From: DATLGB01 sp035540675
GTDB lineage: Bacteria; Actinomycetota; Thermoleophilia; Solirubrobacterales; Solirubrobacteraceae
NCBI GenBank assembly: GCA_035540675.1
Contig: DATLGB010000218.1
Span: 1-64,000 of the forward strand
Direction of reading: 5' to 3'
Length of the DNA: 64,000 bases
The position numbers were made by a program, and so were the translations under genes. This document shows positions 17,534 to 26,546 of this stretch, piece after piece; position 1 is the first letter of the stretch; every line of letters starts with the position of its first letter. The notes below the pieces were generated by a model. That model did no database searches and was not told the DNA's origin. It was given only the letters and a program-made list of their open reading frames with translations.

Positions 17534-18064
17534 CTACCGCCTGAGCAGCTCCGGCGCGAGGTCGAGCAGCGTCGCGACCGGCAGGCCGACGACGTTGAGG
17601 TAGTCGCCCCGGATCTCGCGCACGAGCGCGGCGCCGCGCGCCTGGATGGCGTAGCCGCCGGCGCGCTCGCGCCACTCGCCCGTGCCGACGTACCAGTCGA
17701 TCCAGGCGTCGTCGAGGTCGCGGAAGGCCACGTCGGTGACGGCGACGGCCGCGCGGTCGCCGAGGACGAGGCCGCTCACGACCTGATGGGTGCGCCCGGT
17801 GAGCGCGCGCAGCGTCCGCGCCGCGTCGGCGTCGTCGGCCGGCTTGCCGTAGATGCGGCCGTCGAGCGCCACCAGCGTGTCGACGCCGAGCACCAGCTCG
17901 CCGCCGACCGCCGACGCCTTGCGGCGCGCGTTCTCGAGCGCGACCTCGGACGGGTCCCCCTCGGCGAGCTCGTCGGCCCCCGACGGGCGCACCTCGAACG
18001 GGATGCCGAGCTGCTCGAGGATCGCGCGCCGCTGCGGCGACCGGCTGGCGAGGACCAGGGTCAG
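17534..18064 (-). CDS. maf: Maf-like nucleoside triphosphate pyrophosphatase
   Basis: Maf proteins hydrolyse non-standard or modified nucleoside triphosphates. The family signature LASRSPQRR stands at residues 5-13, and the later motifs ALENARRKA, GVDTLV and GYAIQARGA are present, giving 176 residues. The signature lies upstream of the first GTG (17992), and a TAG of the same frame (the ndk stop) lies directly before it. The only possible starts are therefore CTG at 18064 or CTG at 18058. GGAGAG sits 6 nt before CTG 18064, which supports it. The gene is directly abutted to ndk (TAG-CTG). Confidence 0.9.
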   Translation of the reverse strand: MTLVLASRSPQRRAILEQLGIPFEVRPSGADELAEGDPSEVALENARRKASAVGGELVLGVDTLVALDGRIYGKPADDADAARTLRALTGRTHQVVSGLVLGDRAAVAVTDVAFRDLDDAWIDWYVGTGEWRERAGGYAIQARGAALVREIRGDYLNVVGLPVATLLDLAPELLRR

Positions 18065-18475
18065 CTAGAGCTCTCCGAAGAAGATGCCGGCCTCGCGGGT
18101 GCCCGATTCGGGCGAGTCGGAGCCGTGGACCATGTTCTTGCCGACCTCGACGGCGTAGTCGCCGCGGATCGACCCCGGCGCCGCCTCGAGCGGGTTGGTG
18201 GCGCCGATGACCTGCCGCGCCGCCTTGATGGCGCTCTCGCCCTCCAGCACCATCGCGACGAGCGGGCCGGACGTGATGAACTCCACCAGCTCGCCGAAGA
18301 ACGGCTTGCCCTCGTGCTCGGCGTAGTGTTGTTTCGCGGTCTGCTCGTCGAGCTGCTTGAGCTCGAGCGCGACGAGGCGCAGGCCCTTGCGCTCGAAGCG
18401 CGCGATGATCTCCCCGGTCAGCCCGCGCGCGAAGGCGTCCGGCTTGACCAGGATCAGGGTTCTCTCGATAGCCAT
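18065..18475 (-). CDS. ndk: Nucleoside diphosphate kinase
   Basis: Ndk equilibrates nucleoside di- and triphosphates. The 136-residue protein has the ATP-site lysine in LILVKPDA, and the active-site histidine in VGKNMVHGSDSPESG, which is the PROSITE-type signature. ATG 18475 is preceded by TACTGT 8 nt away, so the ndk-maf transcript may be leaderless. It sits between the zinc-ribbon gene and maf, in an order (valS...ndk...mreB) seen in related actinobacteria. Confidence 0.97.
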   Translation of the reverse strand: MAIERTLILVKPDAFARGLTGEIIARFERKGLRLVALELKQLDEQTAKQHYAEHEGKPFFGELVEFITSGPLVAMVLEGESAIKAARQVIGATNPLEAAPGSIRGDYAVEVGKNMVHGSDSPESGTREAGIFFGEL

Positions 18476-18612
18476 GGCGCGGGACAGTAGCCCGCGTGCG
18501 GGTCGGGCGGGCCGGCGGCTCGGCGGGCGCCGGCGTTTCCGGCGGCGGGTGAGGACGGGCAGACTCGGCGCCGGCGCGCGGCGGGTGCGCCGCGCGGCGC
18601 GGCGCGGCGCCG

Positions 18613-19155
18613 CTACTCCGACGCGTAGTCGGCCGCCGCCGTCTCCTGCGCGCTGCGGCGGCGCAGGCGCGCGGCGCTGGCGGTGGGCGACGTGGCGGTC
18701 GCACCCGGGACGACCTCGGTCTCGCAGTACGGGCACAGCTTCCAGCTCGGATCGAGCGGCTTCGAGCAGCTGCGGCACGGGTCCTTGAGGCGCTGCAGGC
18801 AGTTGGGACAGCGCAGGTAGTCCGACCGGATGTCGTGCTCGCAGTACGGGCAGAGGTCCCAGTCGAGCTGGTGCAGGCGTCCCTCGGCCGCGTGCATCTC
18901 GAGCTCGCGCAGGCGCACGTCGTCGAGGTACTCCGGCGGGCGGACGATCGCGTAGACCACGGTGCCGACGAACGGGAACAGCGACGCCGCCGTCGCGCAC
19001 GCGACCAGCATCGGGTCGTCGATGCGGCGGCGGGCGTCGGCGTAGGTCCAGAAGATCAGCGCCACCCACAGCACCGCCAGGAACAGCAGGACCACCTTGA
19101 CCGCCGTGTCGAGGGCGTTGTTGTTGATCCCGAGGATCGCGAGCGGCAGCACCAT
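18613..19155 (-). CDS. Membrane protein with double zinc ribbon
   Basis: The 180-residue protein has two hydrophobic helices at about 16-36 and 50-70. A cytoplasmic region follows with four CxxC knuckles: CPYC, CPNC, CRSC and CPYC (about 102-143), enough for two zinc ribbons. A Ser/Thr/Ala/Arg-rich tail ends it. It lies in the valS-ndk interval, transcribed the same way, 51 bp after the small membrane peptide. The function is unknown; zinc ribbons of this kind often mediate protein or nucleic acid contacts. Confidence 0.8.
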   Translation of the reverse strand: MVLPLAILGINNNALDTAVKVVLLFLAVLWVALIFWTYADARRRIDDPMLVACATAASLFPFVGTVVYAIVRPPEYLDDVRLRELEMHAAEGRLHQLDWDLCPYCEHDIRSDYLRCPNCLQRLKDPCRSCSKPLDPSWKLCPYCETEVVPGATATSPTASAARLRRRSAQETAAADYASE

Positions 19156-19206
19156 GTGTGGGCGGGAAGCGTAGTGGTTGGCGCGGTCGGGCGAGCAGCG
19201 CGGGCG

Positions 19207-19326
19207 CTAGAGGAAAGCCCGGCCGAAGGCGTAGCCGATCACGAAGAAGACGAGGATGACGATCGCCACGACGGCGGCGACCAGGCCGATCATCGCCGGC
19301 AGGCTCGGGTGGTCGCGGCGCCTCAT
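19207..19326 (-). CDS. Small single-helix membrane peptide coupled to valS
   Basis: A 39-residue frame starts at an ATG that overlaps the valS stop (ATGA), the same coupling used throughout this operon. The product has a basic head, MRRRDHPSLP, and one long hydrophobic helix (about 12-38) ending at the C terminus. Codons are GC3-rich. It is too short for most gene finders and no family is recognised. The coupling and the clean topology make it a likely real gene. Confidence 0.65.
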   Translation of the reverse strand: MRRRDHPSLPAMIGLVAAVVAIVILVFFVIGYAFGRAFL

Positions 19327-21953
19327 CCGCGCAGCTCCTCGAGCTCCGCGCGCAGCCGGTCGAGCTTGTCGCGCTCGGCCTGGACCACCTCGGCGGGCGC
19401 GCGCTCCACGAAGCGCTCGTTGGCCAGCTTGCGCTCGGCGCGCCGCAGCTCGCCCTCGAGCGCCTCCAGGCGGTCGGCCCGCCGGCGCTGCTCGGCCTCG
19501 AAGTCGACCTCGTCGCTGGCGAACACCTCGAGGACGCCGCGGGGGTACGGGTAGCGCGCCACCGGCTCGCCGGCGTCACCGTCGCGCCACTCCAGCCGCG
19601 CCAGCCGCGCGATGGCGTCGGCCGTCGCGTCGTAGCCGGTGAGCCGCGCCGGCACGACCGCACCCGGGCGCACGCCGAGCGAGTCGCGCCAGCCGCGGAT
19701 GCCCTTGATCGCGTCGATCGCCGCGCCGACCTCGTCCTCGGCCGCCTCGTCGACCGGCCCGAGGTCGCGCTCGGGCCAGCGCGCCTGTGCCAGCAGCCCC
19801 TCGGCGCCAGGCAGGTGCGCCCAGATCTCCTCGGTGACGAACGGGATCACCGGGTGCGCCATCGCCAGCGTCTCGGCCAGCACGTGCAGCGCCACGTCGG
19901 CGACCGGCTCGCCCTCGCCGTACAGGCGCGGCTTGACCAGCTCGAGGTACCAGTCGCACAGGTCGCCGTAGACGAAGTCGTACAGGCCGAGGGCGGCCCG
20001 GTGGAACTCGAACTCCTCGACCGCCCGCGCCGTCGCGTCCTTCGCGCGCGCGAGGCGCGACAGGATCCAGCGGTCCTCGAGCGTGCGCGGCTCGGGGCGC
20101 GAAGGCGGGACGGCCGGAGAGATTTCGTCCTCCGGTCCTCTCAAGTTCGGACCTCCGGACGACGTCACGCGCATGAGCACGAGCCGCGACGCGTTCCACA
20201 GCTTGTTCGCCAGCTGCGAGCCCTGCGCGATCTTGTCCTCGTTGAAGCGCACGTCCTGCGTCGACGACATCGCCAGCAGCCCGAAGCGGACGGCGTCGGC
20301 GCCGTAGGCCGGGAAGTCGCCGCCGTGGGCGAACACCGGCGGGCGCGGGCCGCCCTCGATCAGGGCGAGCGGGTCGATGCCCGTCCCCAGCGACTTGCTC
20401 ATCCGCCGGCCGTCGGGCGCCTGGATGACCGAGTGCACGTAGACGTCCTCGAACGGGACGTCGCCGGCGAACTCCATGCCCATCATCACCATTCGCGCCA
20501 CCCACAGGAACAGGATGTCGCGCGCGGTCAGCAGCACGTTCGTGGGATAGAACGCCCGCAGCTCGGGCGTCTGCTCGGGCCAGCCCAGCGTCGCGAACGG
20601 CCACAGCGCGCTCGAGAACCAGGTGTCGAGCACGTCCGGGTCGCGCTCCCAGCCGTCGCCGTCGGGCGCCTCGAGGCCGACGTGGGTCTCCTCGCCGCGG
20701 TACCAGACCGGGATCCGGTGCCCCCACCACAGCTGGCGGGAGATGCACCACGGGCGGATGTTCTCCATCCATTCCAGGTAGCGGCGCGACTGGCCGTCCG
20801 GGACGATGCGGACGCGCCCGTCGCGCACCGCGTCGATCGCCGGGCGCGCGAGCTCGTCCATGCGCATGAACCACTGCAGCGAGATCAGCGGCTCGATGCG
20901 CTCGCCGGACCGGTGCGAGTACGGCACGGAGTGCACGAGCGGCTGCGTGCGCGAGATCAGGCCCTGCTCGCGCAGCGCCTCGACCACCGCCTCGCGGCAC
21001 TCCAGCGCGGTCATCCCGGCGAAGCGCTCGCCGGCGGCGGCGGTCATGCGTCCGTCCTCACCGATCACCGAGACCTCCTCGAGCCCGTGGGCGCGGCCGA
21101 TCTCGAAGTCGTTGGGGTCGTGCGCGGGCGTGATCTTCAGCGCGCCCGTCCCGAAGTCGGGCTTCACGTACGGGTCGGCGATGATCTTCAGCCGCCGCCC
21201 GACCAGCGGCAGGACCGCCGTCTCCCCCACCAGCCGCTGGTAGCGCTCGTCGTCGGGGTGCACGGCGATCGCCGTGTCGCCCAGCATCGTCTCCGGGCGC
21301 ACGGTGGCGATCGTGATCGAGCCGCCGCCGTCGAGCGGGTAGTCGATCGAGTACAGCGTGTCGGTGACCTCGCGCTCCTCGACCTCGAGGTCGGAGATCG
21401 CCGAGCGCGAGCCCGGGTCCCAGTTGACCATGTAGTTGTCGCGGTAGATCAGGCCCTTGTCGTAGAGGTCGACGAAGACCTTCAGCACCGCGCGGACGTA
21501 CGCGTCGTCGAGCGTGAAGCGCTCGTCCTCGTAGTCGCAGGTCGCGCCGAGGCGCTTGTACTGGCCGATGATCGTCCCGCCGTACTCCTCGCGCCAGCGC
21601 CACACGCGCTCGACGAACGCCTCGCGGCCGATCGCTTCGCGGCTCGAGCCCTCCGACAGCAGCAGGCGCTCCACCTGCGTCTGCGTCGCGATCCCGGCGT
21701 GGTCGGTGCCCAGGATCCACTTGGTGCGCCGGCCGAGCATCCGGTGGTAGCGGATCAGCGCGTCCTGGATCGCGCCGTTGAGCGCGTGGCCCATGTGCAG
21801 CGCGCCCGTGACGTTGGGCGGCGGGATCGCGATCGAGTAGTTCTCCGCGGCGTCGCCGCCGGGCTGCGGGTGGTGCAGCTCCGACGCCAGCCAGCGCTCG
21901 GAGACGCGCGGCTCGACGTCGGCGGGCTCGTAGCGGGGAGCGAGGTCCGTCAT
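19323..21953 (-). CDS. valS: Valyl-tRNA synthetase
   Basis: ValRS charges tRNA-Val and edits misactivated threonine. The 876-residue class I enzyme has the HIGH-type motif in PPPNVTGALHMGHALN (about 50-65) and the KMSKS loop as RRMSKSLGTGIDP. The CP1 editing domain lies between them. The C-terminal coiled-coil arm rich in Arg, Glu and Leu is present. A linker rich in Pro, Ser and Gly before the anticodon domain appears to be a local insertion. TACGCT stands 11 nt before the ATG. It is the first gene of the valS-small ORF-zinc ribbon-ndk-maf series. Confidence 0.97.
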   Translation of the reverse strand: MTDLAPRYEPADVEPRVSERWLASELHHPQPGGDAAENYSIAIPPPNVTGALHMGHALNGAIQDALIRYHRMLGRRTKWILGTDHAGIATQTQVERLLLSEGSSREAIGREAFVERVWRWREEYGGTIIGQYKRLGATCDYEDERFTLDDAYVRAVLKVFVDLYDKGLIYRDNYMVNWDPGSRSAISDLEVEEREVTDTLYSIDYPLDGGGSITIATVRPETMLGDTAIAVHPDDERYQRLVGETAVLPLVGRRLKIIADPYVKPDFGTGALKITPAHDPNDFEIGRAHGLEEVSVIGEDGRMTAAAGERFAGMTALECREAVVEALREQGLISRTQPLVHSVPYSHRSGERIEPLISLQWFMRMDELARPAIDAVRDGRVRIVPDGQSRRYLEWMENIRPWCISRQLWWGHRIPVWYRGEETHVGLEAPDGDGWERDPDVLDTWFSSALWPFATLGWPEQTPELRAFYPTNVLLTARDILFLWVARMVMMGMEFAGDVPFEDVYVHSVIQAPDGRRMSKSLGTGIDPLALIEGGPRPPVFAHGGDFPAYGADAVRFGLLAMSSTQDVRFNEDKIAQGSQLANKLWNASRLVLMRVTSSGGPNLRGPEDEISPAVPPSRPEPRTLEDRWILSRLARAKDATARAVEEFEFHRAALGLYDFVYGDLCDWYLELVKPRLYGEGEPVADVALHVLAETLAMAHPVIPFVTEEIWAHLPGAEGLLAQARWPERDLGPVDEAAEDEVGAAIDAIKGIRGWRDSLGVRPGAVVPARLTGYDATADAIARLARLEWRDGDAGEPVARYPYPRGVLEVFASDEVDFEAEQRRRADRLEALEGELRRAERKLANERFVERAPAEVVQAERDKLDRLRAELEELRG

Positions 21954-22082
21954 CGGATTTGGGCAGCGTACTGGCGCCCAAACCCGGCCCGCAGCACGGG
22001 CTGCGAGTTCTGGCCCAGGCAGCGCCCCCGGGGGGGTGCTCCCGCCGCGGCCGGCAGGCTGGCCAGCGCGCGCCCGCGCCTG

Positions 22083-22088
22083 TAGGGT
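22083..22088 (+). promoter_or_regulatory. -10 box (TAGGGT) ahead of a 9-codon leader frame
   Basis: TAGGGT ends 6 nt before GTG 22095, the start of a 9-codon frame that runs to TGA 22122-22124. That stop overlaps the GTG (22121) of the OmpA-like gene as GTGA. A leaderless transcript from here would read the mini-frame first and then couple into the main gene. Confidence 0.45.
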
Positions 22089-22094
22089 CGGGCC

Positions 22095-22124
22095 GTGGGC
22101 GCGCTCGGGCGGGGTGTGGCGTGA
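22095..22124 (+). CDS. Putative 9-residue leader peptide
   Basis: The frame GTG...TGA encodes VGALGRGVA. Support comes only from position: a -10 box 6 nt upstream and a GTGA overlap with the next start. The peptide itself shows no attenuator-type codon run, so the likely role would be translational coupling. Confidence 0.35.
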   Translation: MGALGRGVA

Positions 22125-23587
22125 CGCGCGAGCACGGCGCGAGCGCCGTCGCCGCGGCACCGGCGCCTGCCGCAGCCCGCGCGTCGAGCGGCGGGCACGG
22201 CCCGCAGGTCGCTCTGCCACCGGGGGCCGGTGGCCGCCGCGCTGCAGTGGTCGACCTCCAGCGGGCAGTCGGCAATCGCGCCGTGGCGGGCATCGTGGGC
22301 GGCGCGCCCGGGCCGGCGCCGGCGCCGGTTCGCCCGTCTGCGCGCCGGCGGCTCGCGCGGGTGCCCGCCTACCGGCCCAACCCGCCGTGGGCCTGGACCT
22401 GCACCAACCAGGGCCCGCACCAGCGCGACCGCCCGTTCTACATCCCCGACGTGATGCCCTGCGAGCCGATGCCCCGCTGGCTGGACCACTCGGCGATCTG
22501 GTTCGAGGTGGCGACGCGGTTCATCAGCGAGGCGGTCGCGCGCGTGGACTGCAGGACCGAGGCGCGGGACGTGTGGGCCGCGTACTTCGACGCGACCGGC
22601 TCGCCGCGGTTCGTCTGGGATCAGGCACGTGAGCCGGCGAGCTGCGTGATCCGCTCCCTCAGCGGCGACCCGAGCCATGACAGCGAGGAGCTGCCGATCG
22701 TGGCCCACGTGGAGACGAACCTCTCGTCGCTGCTGCCCCGTCTGCGCGGCGCAGCGTCGGTGCGGGTGCCATTCGCCGCCGCCGGAGTGCCCCCGCCGCT
22801 GCTCACGCCTCCGCTGACCTTCAACGTCAACACGCGCATCGGCGGCCAGCTGTTCGGGGGCGTCGCCGGCCCCTCGGACCACCCGCGGGGAATCGGCACC
22901 AACTGCGGAAGCGAGTACGGCGCCGACACGCGCGCGGTCGACGGCGTCGTCGAGCTGGTCAAGGAGGTCGATGCGACGGACCCGAGCCGGATCTGGGTCA
23001 CGCCCCGCTTCGAGTTCGACTGGCGCATCACGGACGCGGTCGACTTCTGCCCGGGCAACACCGGCGAGCGCGCGCACTACCAGGTCCGCGCCGGCGTGGT
23101 GGCGGCCAGCGTCCTCGAGGCCAGCGGGATGGCGCGCGACATCTACGTCGAGGCCCGCTACCGGCGCACGCGCACCGGCCGGCGTCTGGGGCCGTTCCCG
23201 AACCCCGATCCGGCGCCGCCGACCTTCATCACCGTGCCCGCAGAGGCGCTCTTCGGGTTCGACCAGAGCCACCTCAGCCCGCGGGCCGAGCAGGCCCTTC
23301 GGACGCGGCTCGGCGACGCGCCGGCCCACCACGACCCGAGCCGGCCGGTGCGGGTGCGCGGGCATGCCGACTCGGTGCCCGGGCCGACGCCCGACTACAA
23401 CCTGCAGCTGTCGAAGCGGCGGGCCGAGGCCGTCAGGGCCTTCCTGGAGCGCGAGTACCCGAACCTGCGCGGGCACGTCGTCGCCGAGGGCTTCGGCGAC
23501 ACGGTGCCCGTGGCTCCGAACGACACGGCCGAGGGCCGCGCGCGCAACCGGCGCGTCGAGATCGAGCTCGACCGCCGCGCGCCCTGA
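22121..23587 (+). CDS. OmpA-domain protein with an LQRxxGNRAV motif
   Basis: The 488-residue protein has three parts. The N terminus is Ala/Pro-rich and holds LQRAVGNRAV at 46-55. The middle region (about 80-370) contains several Cys and Trp and is not recognised. The C-terminal OmpA/MotB-like domain (from FGFDQSHLSPRAEQAL) has NLQLSKRRAEAVR and GFGDTVPVAPNDTAEGRARNR, the peptidoglycan-binding features. The LQRxxGNRAV motif is familiar from actinobacterial proteins with DUF4157 linked to contractile injection systems, but no such genes are nearby. There is no clear signal peptide. The gene is divergent from valS and ends 4 bp from clpX. Confidence 0.8.
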   Translation: MTREHGASAVAAAPAPAAARASSGGHGPQVALPPGAGGRRAAVVDLQRAVGNRAVAGIVGGAPGPAPAPVRPSARRRLARVPAYRPNPPWAWTCTNQGPHQRDRPFYIPDVMPCEPMPRWLDHSAIWFEVATRFISEAVARVDCRTEARDVWAAYFDATGSPRFVWDQAREPASCVIRSLSGDPSHDSEELPIVAHVETNLSSLLPRLRGAASVRVPFAAAGVPPPLLTPPLTFNVNTRIGGQLFGGVAGPSDHPRGIGTNCGSEYGADTRAVDGVVELVKEVDATDPSRIWVTPRFEFDWRITDAVDFCPGNTGERAHYQVRAGVVAASVLEASGMARDIYVEARYRRTRTGRRLGPFPNPDPAPPTFITVPAEALFGFDQSHLSPRAEQALRTRLGDAPAHHDPSRPVRVRGHADSVPGPTPDYNLQLSKRRAEAVRAFLEREYPNLRGHVVAEGFGDTVPVAPNDTAEGRARNRRVEIELDRRAP

Positions 23588-23591
23588 GCCT

Positions 23592-24869
<1,278 letters not shown>

Positions 24870-24934
24870 CGCGTGCTCGTTCTTTCGCGTCGTCGGCTCG
24901 TTTCCTCCCGGCACGGCGGCGACGCGTCCGGGCG

Positions 24935-24940
24935 AGTCTA
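24935..24940 (-). promoter_or_regulatory. Possible -10 box of clpX
   Basis: TAGACT (minus strand), flanked by GTTGC as GTTGCTAGACTCGCC, lies 65 nt before the clpX start. A weak hairpin (24,984-25,002) separates it from tig, which would allow clpX to be transcribed on its own. Confidence 0.35.
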
Positions 24941-24983
24941 GCAACGGTCCCGGGGCCGCCGACAGGCCTCCGGGAGGGGTGCT

Positions 24984-25002
24984 CGCCCCATCCAACGGGG
25001 CG
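24984..25002 (-). terminator. Weak hairpin after tig
   Basis: CGCCCC and GGGGCG pair over 6 bp around a 7-nt loop, starting 8 nt past the tig stop. There is no T run. It may only attenuate. Confidence 0.35.
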
Positions 25003-25010
25003 GGGCGGCG

Positions 25011-26360
25011 TCAGCTGCCGGGCGTCCAGAGCTTCTCGCGCGCCGCGGCCCGCTCCGGCGCGATCGGCTTCGCCGAGTCGACCACGACGTCGAGCGCCTT
25101 GGCGTGCGCGACGTCCTCGCGCAGCGCGTCGAGGCGGCCGGCGGAGCGGATGCGGTCGAGCAGCTTCTTCGGCGTCGTGCGCGAGCGCTCGGCGTCGCCG
25201 GCGAGCGCCTCGAGCAGGTCCTGGTCGCTGGGATCGATGCCCTCCGCCTCGACGATGGCGGCGAGGACGGCCTCGCGCCGCAGCTGCTGCTCGGCGTCGG
25301 GCTTGGCCTCCTCGACGACCTCCTCCTCGGTCTTGCCGGAGAGCTTGAGGTACGTCGCGCGGTCGATGCCCTGGTGGGAGAGGCTGTGCGCCATCTGGTC
25401 CCACAGCTCCTTGGCGCGGGCGCTGACGAGGTCGTCCGGGACGCTGACGGTGGCGTTGGCGACCGCCGCGTCGAGCGCGGCCTGCCGGAAGCGGGTCTCG
25501 AGCTGCGCCGACTCCGCCTCGGCGATCCGCCCGCGGATGTCCTCGCGCAGCTCGTCGACCGAGTCGAAGCCCTGTTCGAGCGCGAAGTCCTCGTCGAGCT
25601 CGGGGAGCTGCTTGACCTTGACCTCCTTGACGGTGACGGCGAACTCCGCCTGCTTGCCGGCGAGCTCGGCGGCGCCGTAGTCGCCGGGGAAGGTGATGGT
25701 GACCGTCCGCTCGTCGCCCGCCGCGGCGCCCTCGAGCTGCTCCTCGAAGCCCGGCACGAGGCGGTTGGAGCCCAGCTCGACCATCTGGTCGCGGCCCTCG
25801 CCGCCCGCGAACTGGAGGCCGTCGACCGAGCCGACGAAGTCCATCACCACGAAGTCGCCCTTCTGCGCGGGCCGGTCGGCCGTGTCGAGCCGGGCCGTGC
25901 GCTCGCGCAGCCGGTCGAGCTCCGCCTGCACGACGTCGTCGTCGACGGCCGGCTCGTCGCGCGGGACCTCGAGCCCCTTGTACTCGCCGAGCGTGGCCGT
26001 CGGGCGCACGCCGATCTCGATCGAGAAGCGCAGCGGCTCGCCCTCGCCGGGCAGCCCCTCGAGGTCGAGCTGGGGATCGCCCACGGGCACGATGCGCGCG
26101 TCGTCGATGGCCGCCGAGTACCACTGCGCGAGGCTCTCGCGGACGGCCTCGTCGAGCACCGCCTCGCGCCCCACGCGCTGGATGACGATCGGCGGCGGCA
26201 CCTTCCCGGCGCGGAAGCCGGGCACCCGCAGCGACTGCCCGAGCGCTCTCGCCGCGGTGGCCACGCGGCGCTCGATCTCGTCCGGAGAGACCTCCGCCTG
26301 CACGCGCACGCGCGACTCGGGGAGCTCGGTGACGGTGGTGGTGACGCCGGTCGTGGCCAT
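25011..26360 (-). CDS. tig: Trigger factor
   Basis: Trigger factor is the ribosome-bound chaperone and prolyl isomerase. The 449-residue protein has the ribosome-docking signature VPGFRAGKVPPPIV at about 47-60. The FKBP-type isomerase domain (about 150-240) contains GDFVVMDFVGSVDG and LVPGFEEQLEGA. The helical C-terminal arms end in a basic tail. The -10 hexamer TATCGT lies 10 nt before the ATG and overlaps a divergent TAGCGT box of the small gene at 26,391. Confidence 0.96.
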   Translation of the reverse strand: MATTGVTTTVTELPESRVRVQAEVSPDEIERRVATAARALGQSLRVPGFRAGKVPPPIVIQRVGREAVLDEAVRESLAQWYSAAIDDARIVPVGDPQLDLEGLPGEGEPLRFSIEIGVRPTATLGEYKGLEVPRDEPAVDDDVVQAELDRLRERTARLDTADRPAQKGDFVVMDFVGSVDGLQFAGGEGRDQMVELGSNRLVPGFEEQLEGAAAGDERTVTITFPGDYGAAELAGKQAEFAVTVKEVKVKQLPELDEDFALEQGFDSVDELREDIRGRIAEAESAQLETRFRQAALDAAVANATVSVPDDLVSARAKELWDQMAHSLSHQGIDRATYLKLSGKTEEEVVEEAKPDAEQQLRREAVLAAIVEAEGIDPSDQDLLEALAGDAERSRTTPKKLLDRIRSAGRLDALREDVAHAKALDVVVDSAKPIAPERAAAREKLWTPGS

Positions 26361-26370
26361 GGGAGCGCGC

Positions 26371-26380
26371 ACGATAGCGT
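26371..26380. promoter_or_regulatory. Overlapping divergent -10 boxes of tig and the small gene
   Basis: ACGATAGCGT holds TAGCGT (plus, 26375-26380) and TATCGT (minus, 26376-26371). Each lies 10 nt from its start codon. The two promoters share bases, so only one polymerase could bind at a time. Confidence 0.45.
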
Positions 26381-26390
26381 CCGGCCCGCC

Positions 26391-26546
26391 GTGCGCCGGT
26401 CGCCTCTCGAACGTCTCGCCGCCGGGCTGATCACGGGCCCCGCCGGCCACCTCGTGGCCGGCGTCGCCGACTGGCTGACGATGCTCGTGCGCTGGCGGAT
26501 CGAGGAGCGGCGCCGCCGGCGCGGCGCCGCCCCGAGGTCGTCCTAG
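26391..26546 (+). CDS. Small membrane-associated protein (51 aa)
   Basis: The 51-residue product starts with a basic patch and has an amphipathic, Gly-rich hydrophobic stretch (LAAGLITGPAGHLVAGVADW, about 9-28). A very basic tail (RRRRRG) ends it. Short proteins with an LITGPxGHLVxGVADW pattern appear familiar from other actinobacteria, but I cannot name a family. GTG 26391 has TAGCGT 10 nt upstream. It is divergent from tig by 30 bp and overlaps the next convergent gene by 4 bp. Confidence 0.65.
   Translation: MRRSPLERLAAGLITGPAGHLVAGVADWLTMLVRWRIEERRRRRGAAPRSS

Noticed and set aside
18476..18612. Extremely GC-rich stretch between ndk and the zinc-ribbon gene, suspected of holding a small gene or RNA.
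   Set aside because: Only self-complementary GC runs were seen, most likely terminator-like structure; no start, frame bias or RNA family feature stands out.
19815..22085. A 750-codon plus-strand open frame opposite valS.
   Set aside because: It is an antisense shadow of a fully recognisable ValRS.
21954..22120. valS upstream region, examined for a T-box leader.
   Set aside because: No specifier loop or T-box sequence was found, and TACGCT lies only 11 nt before the start.
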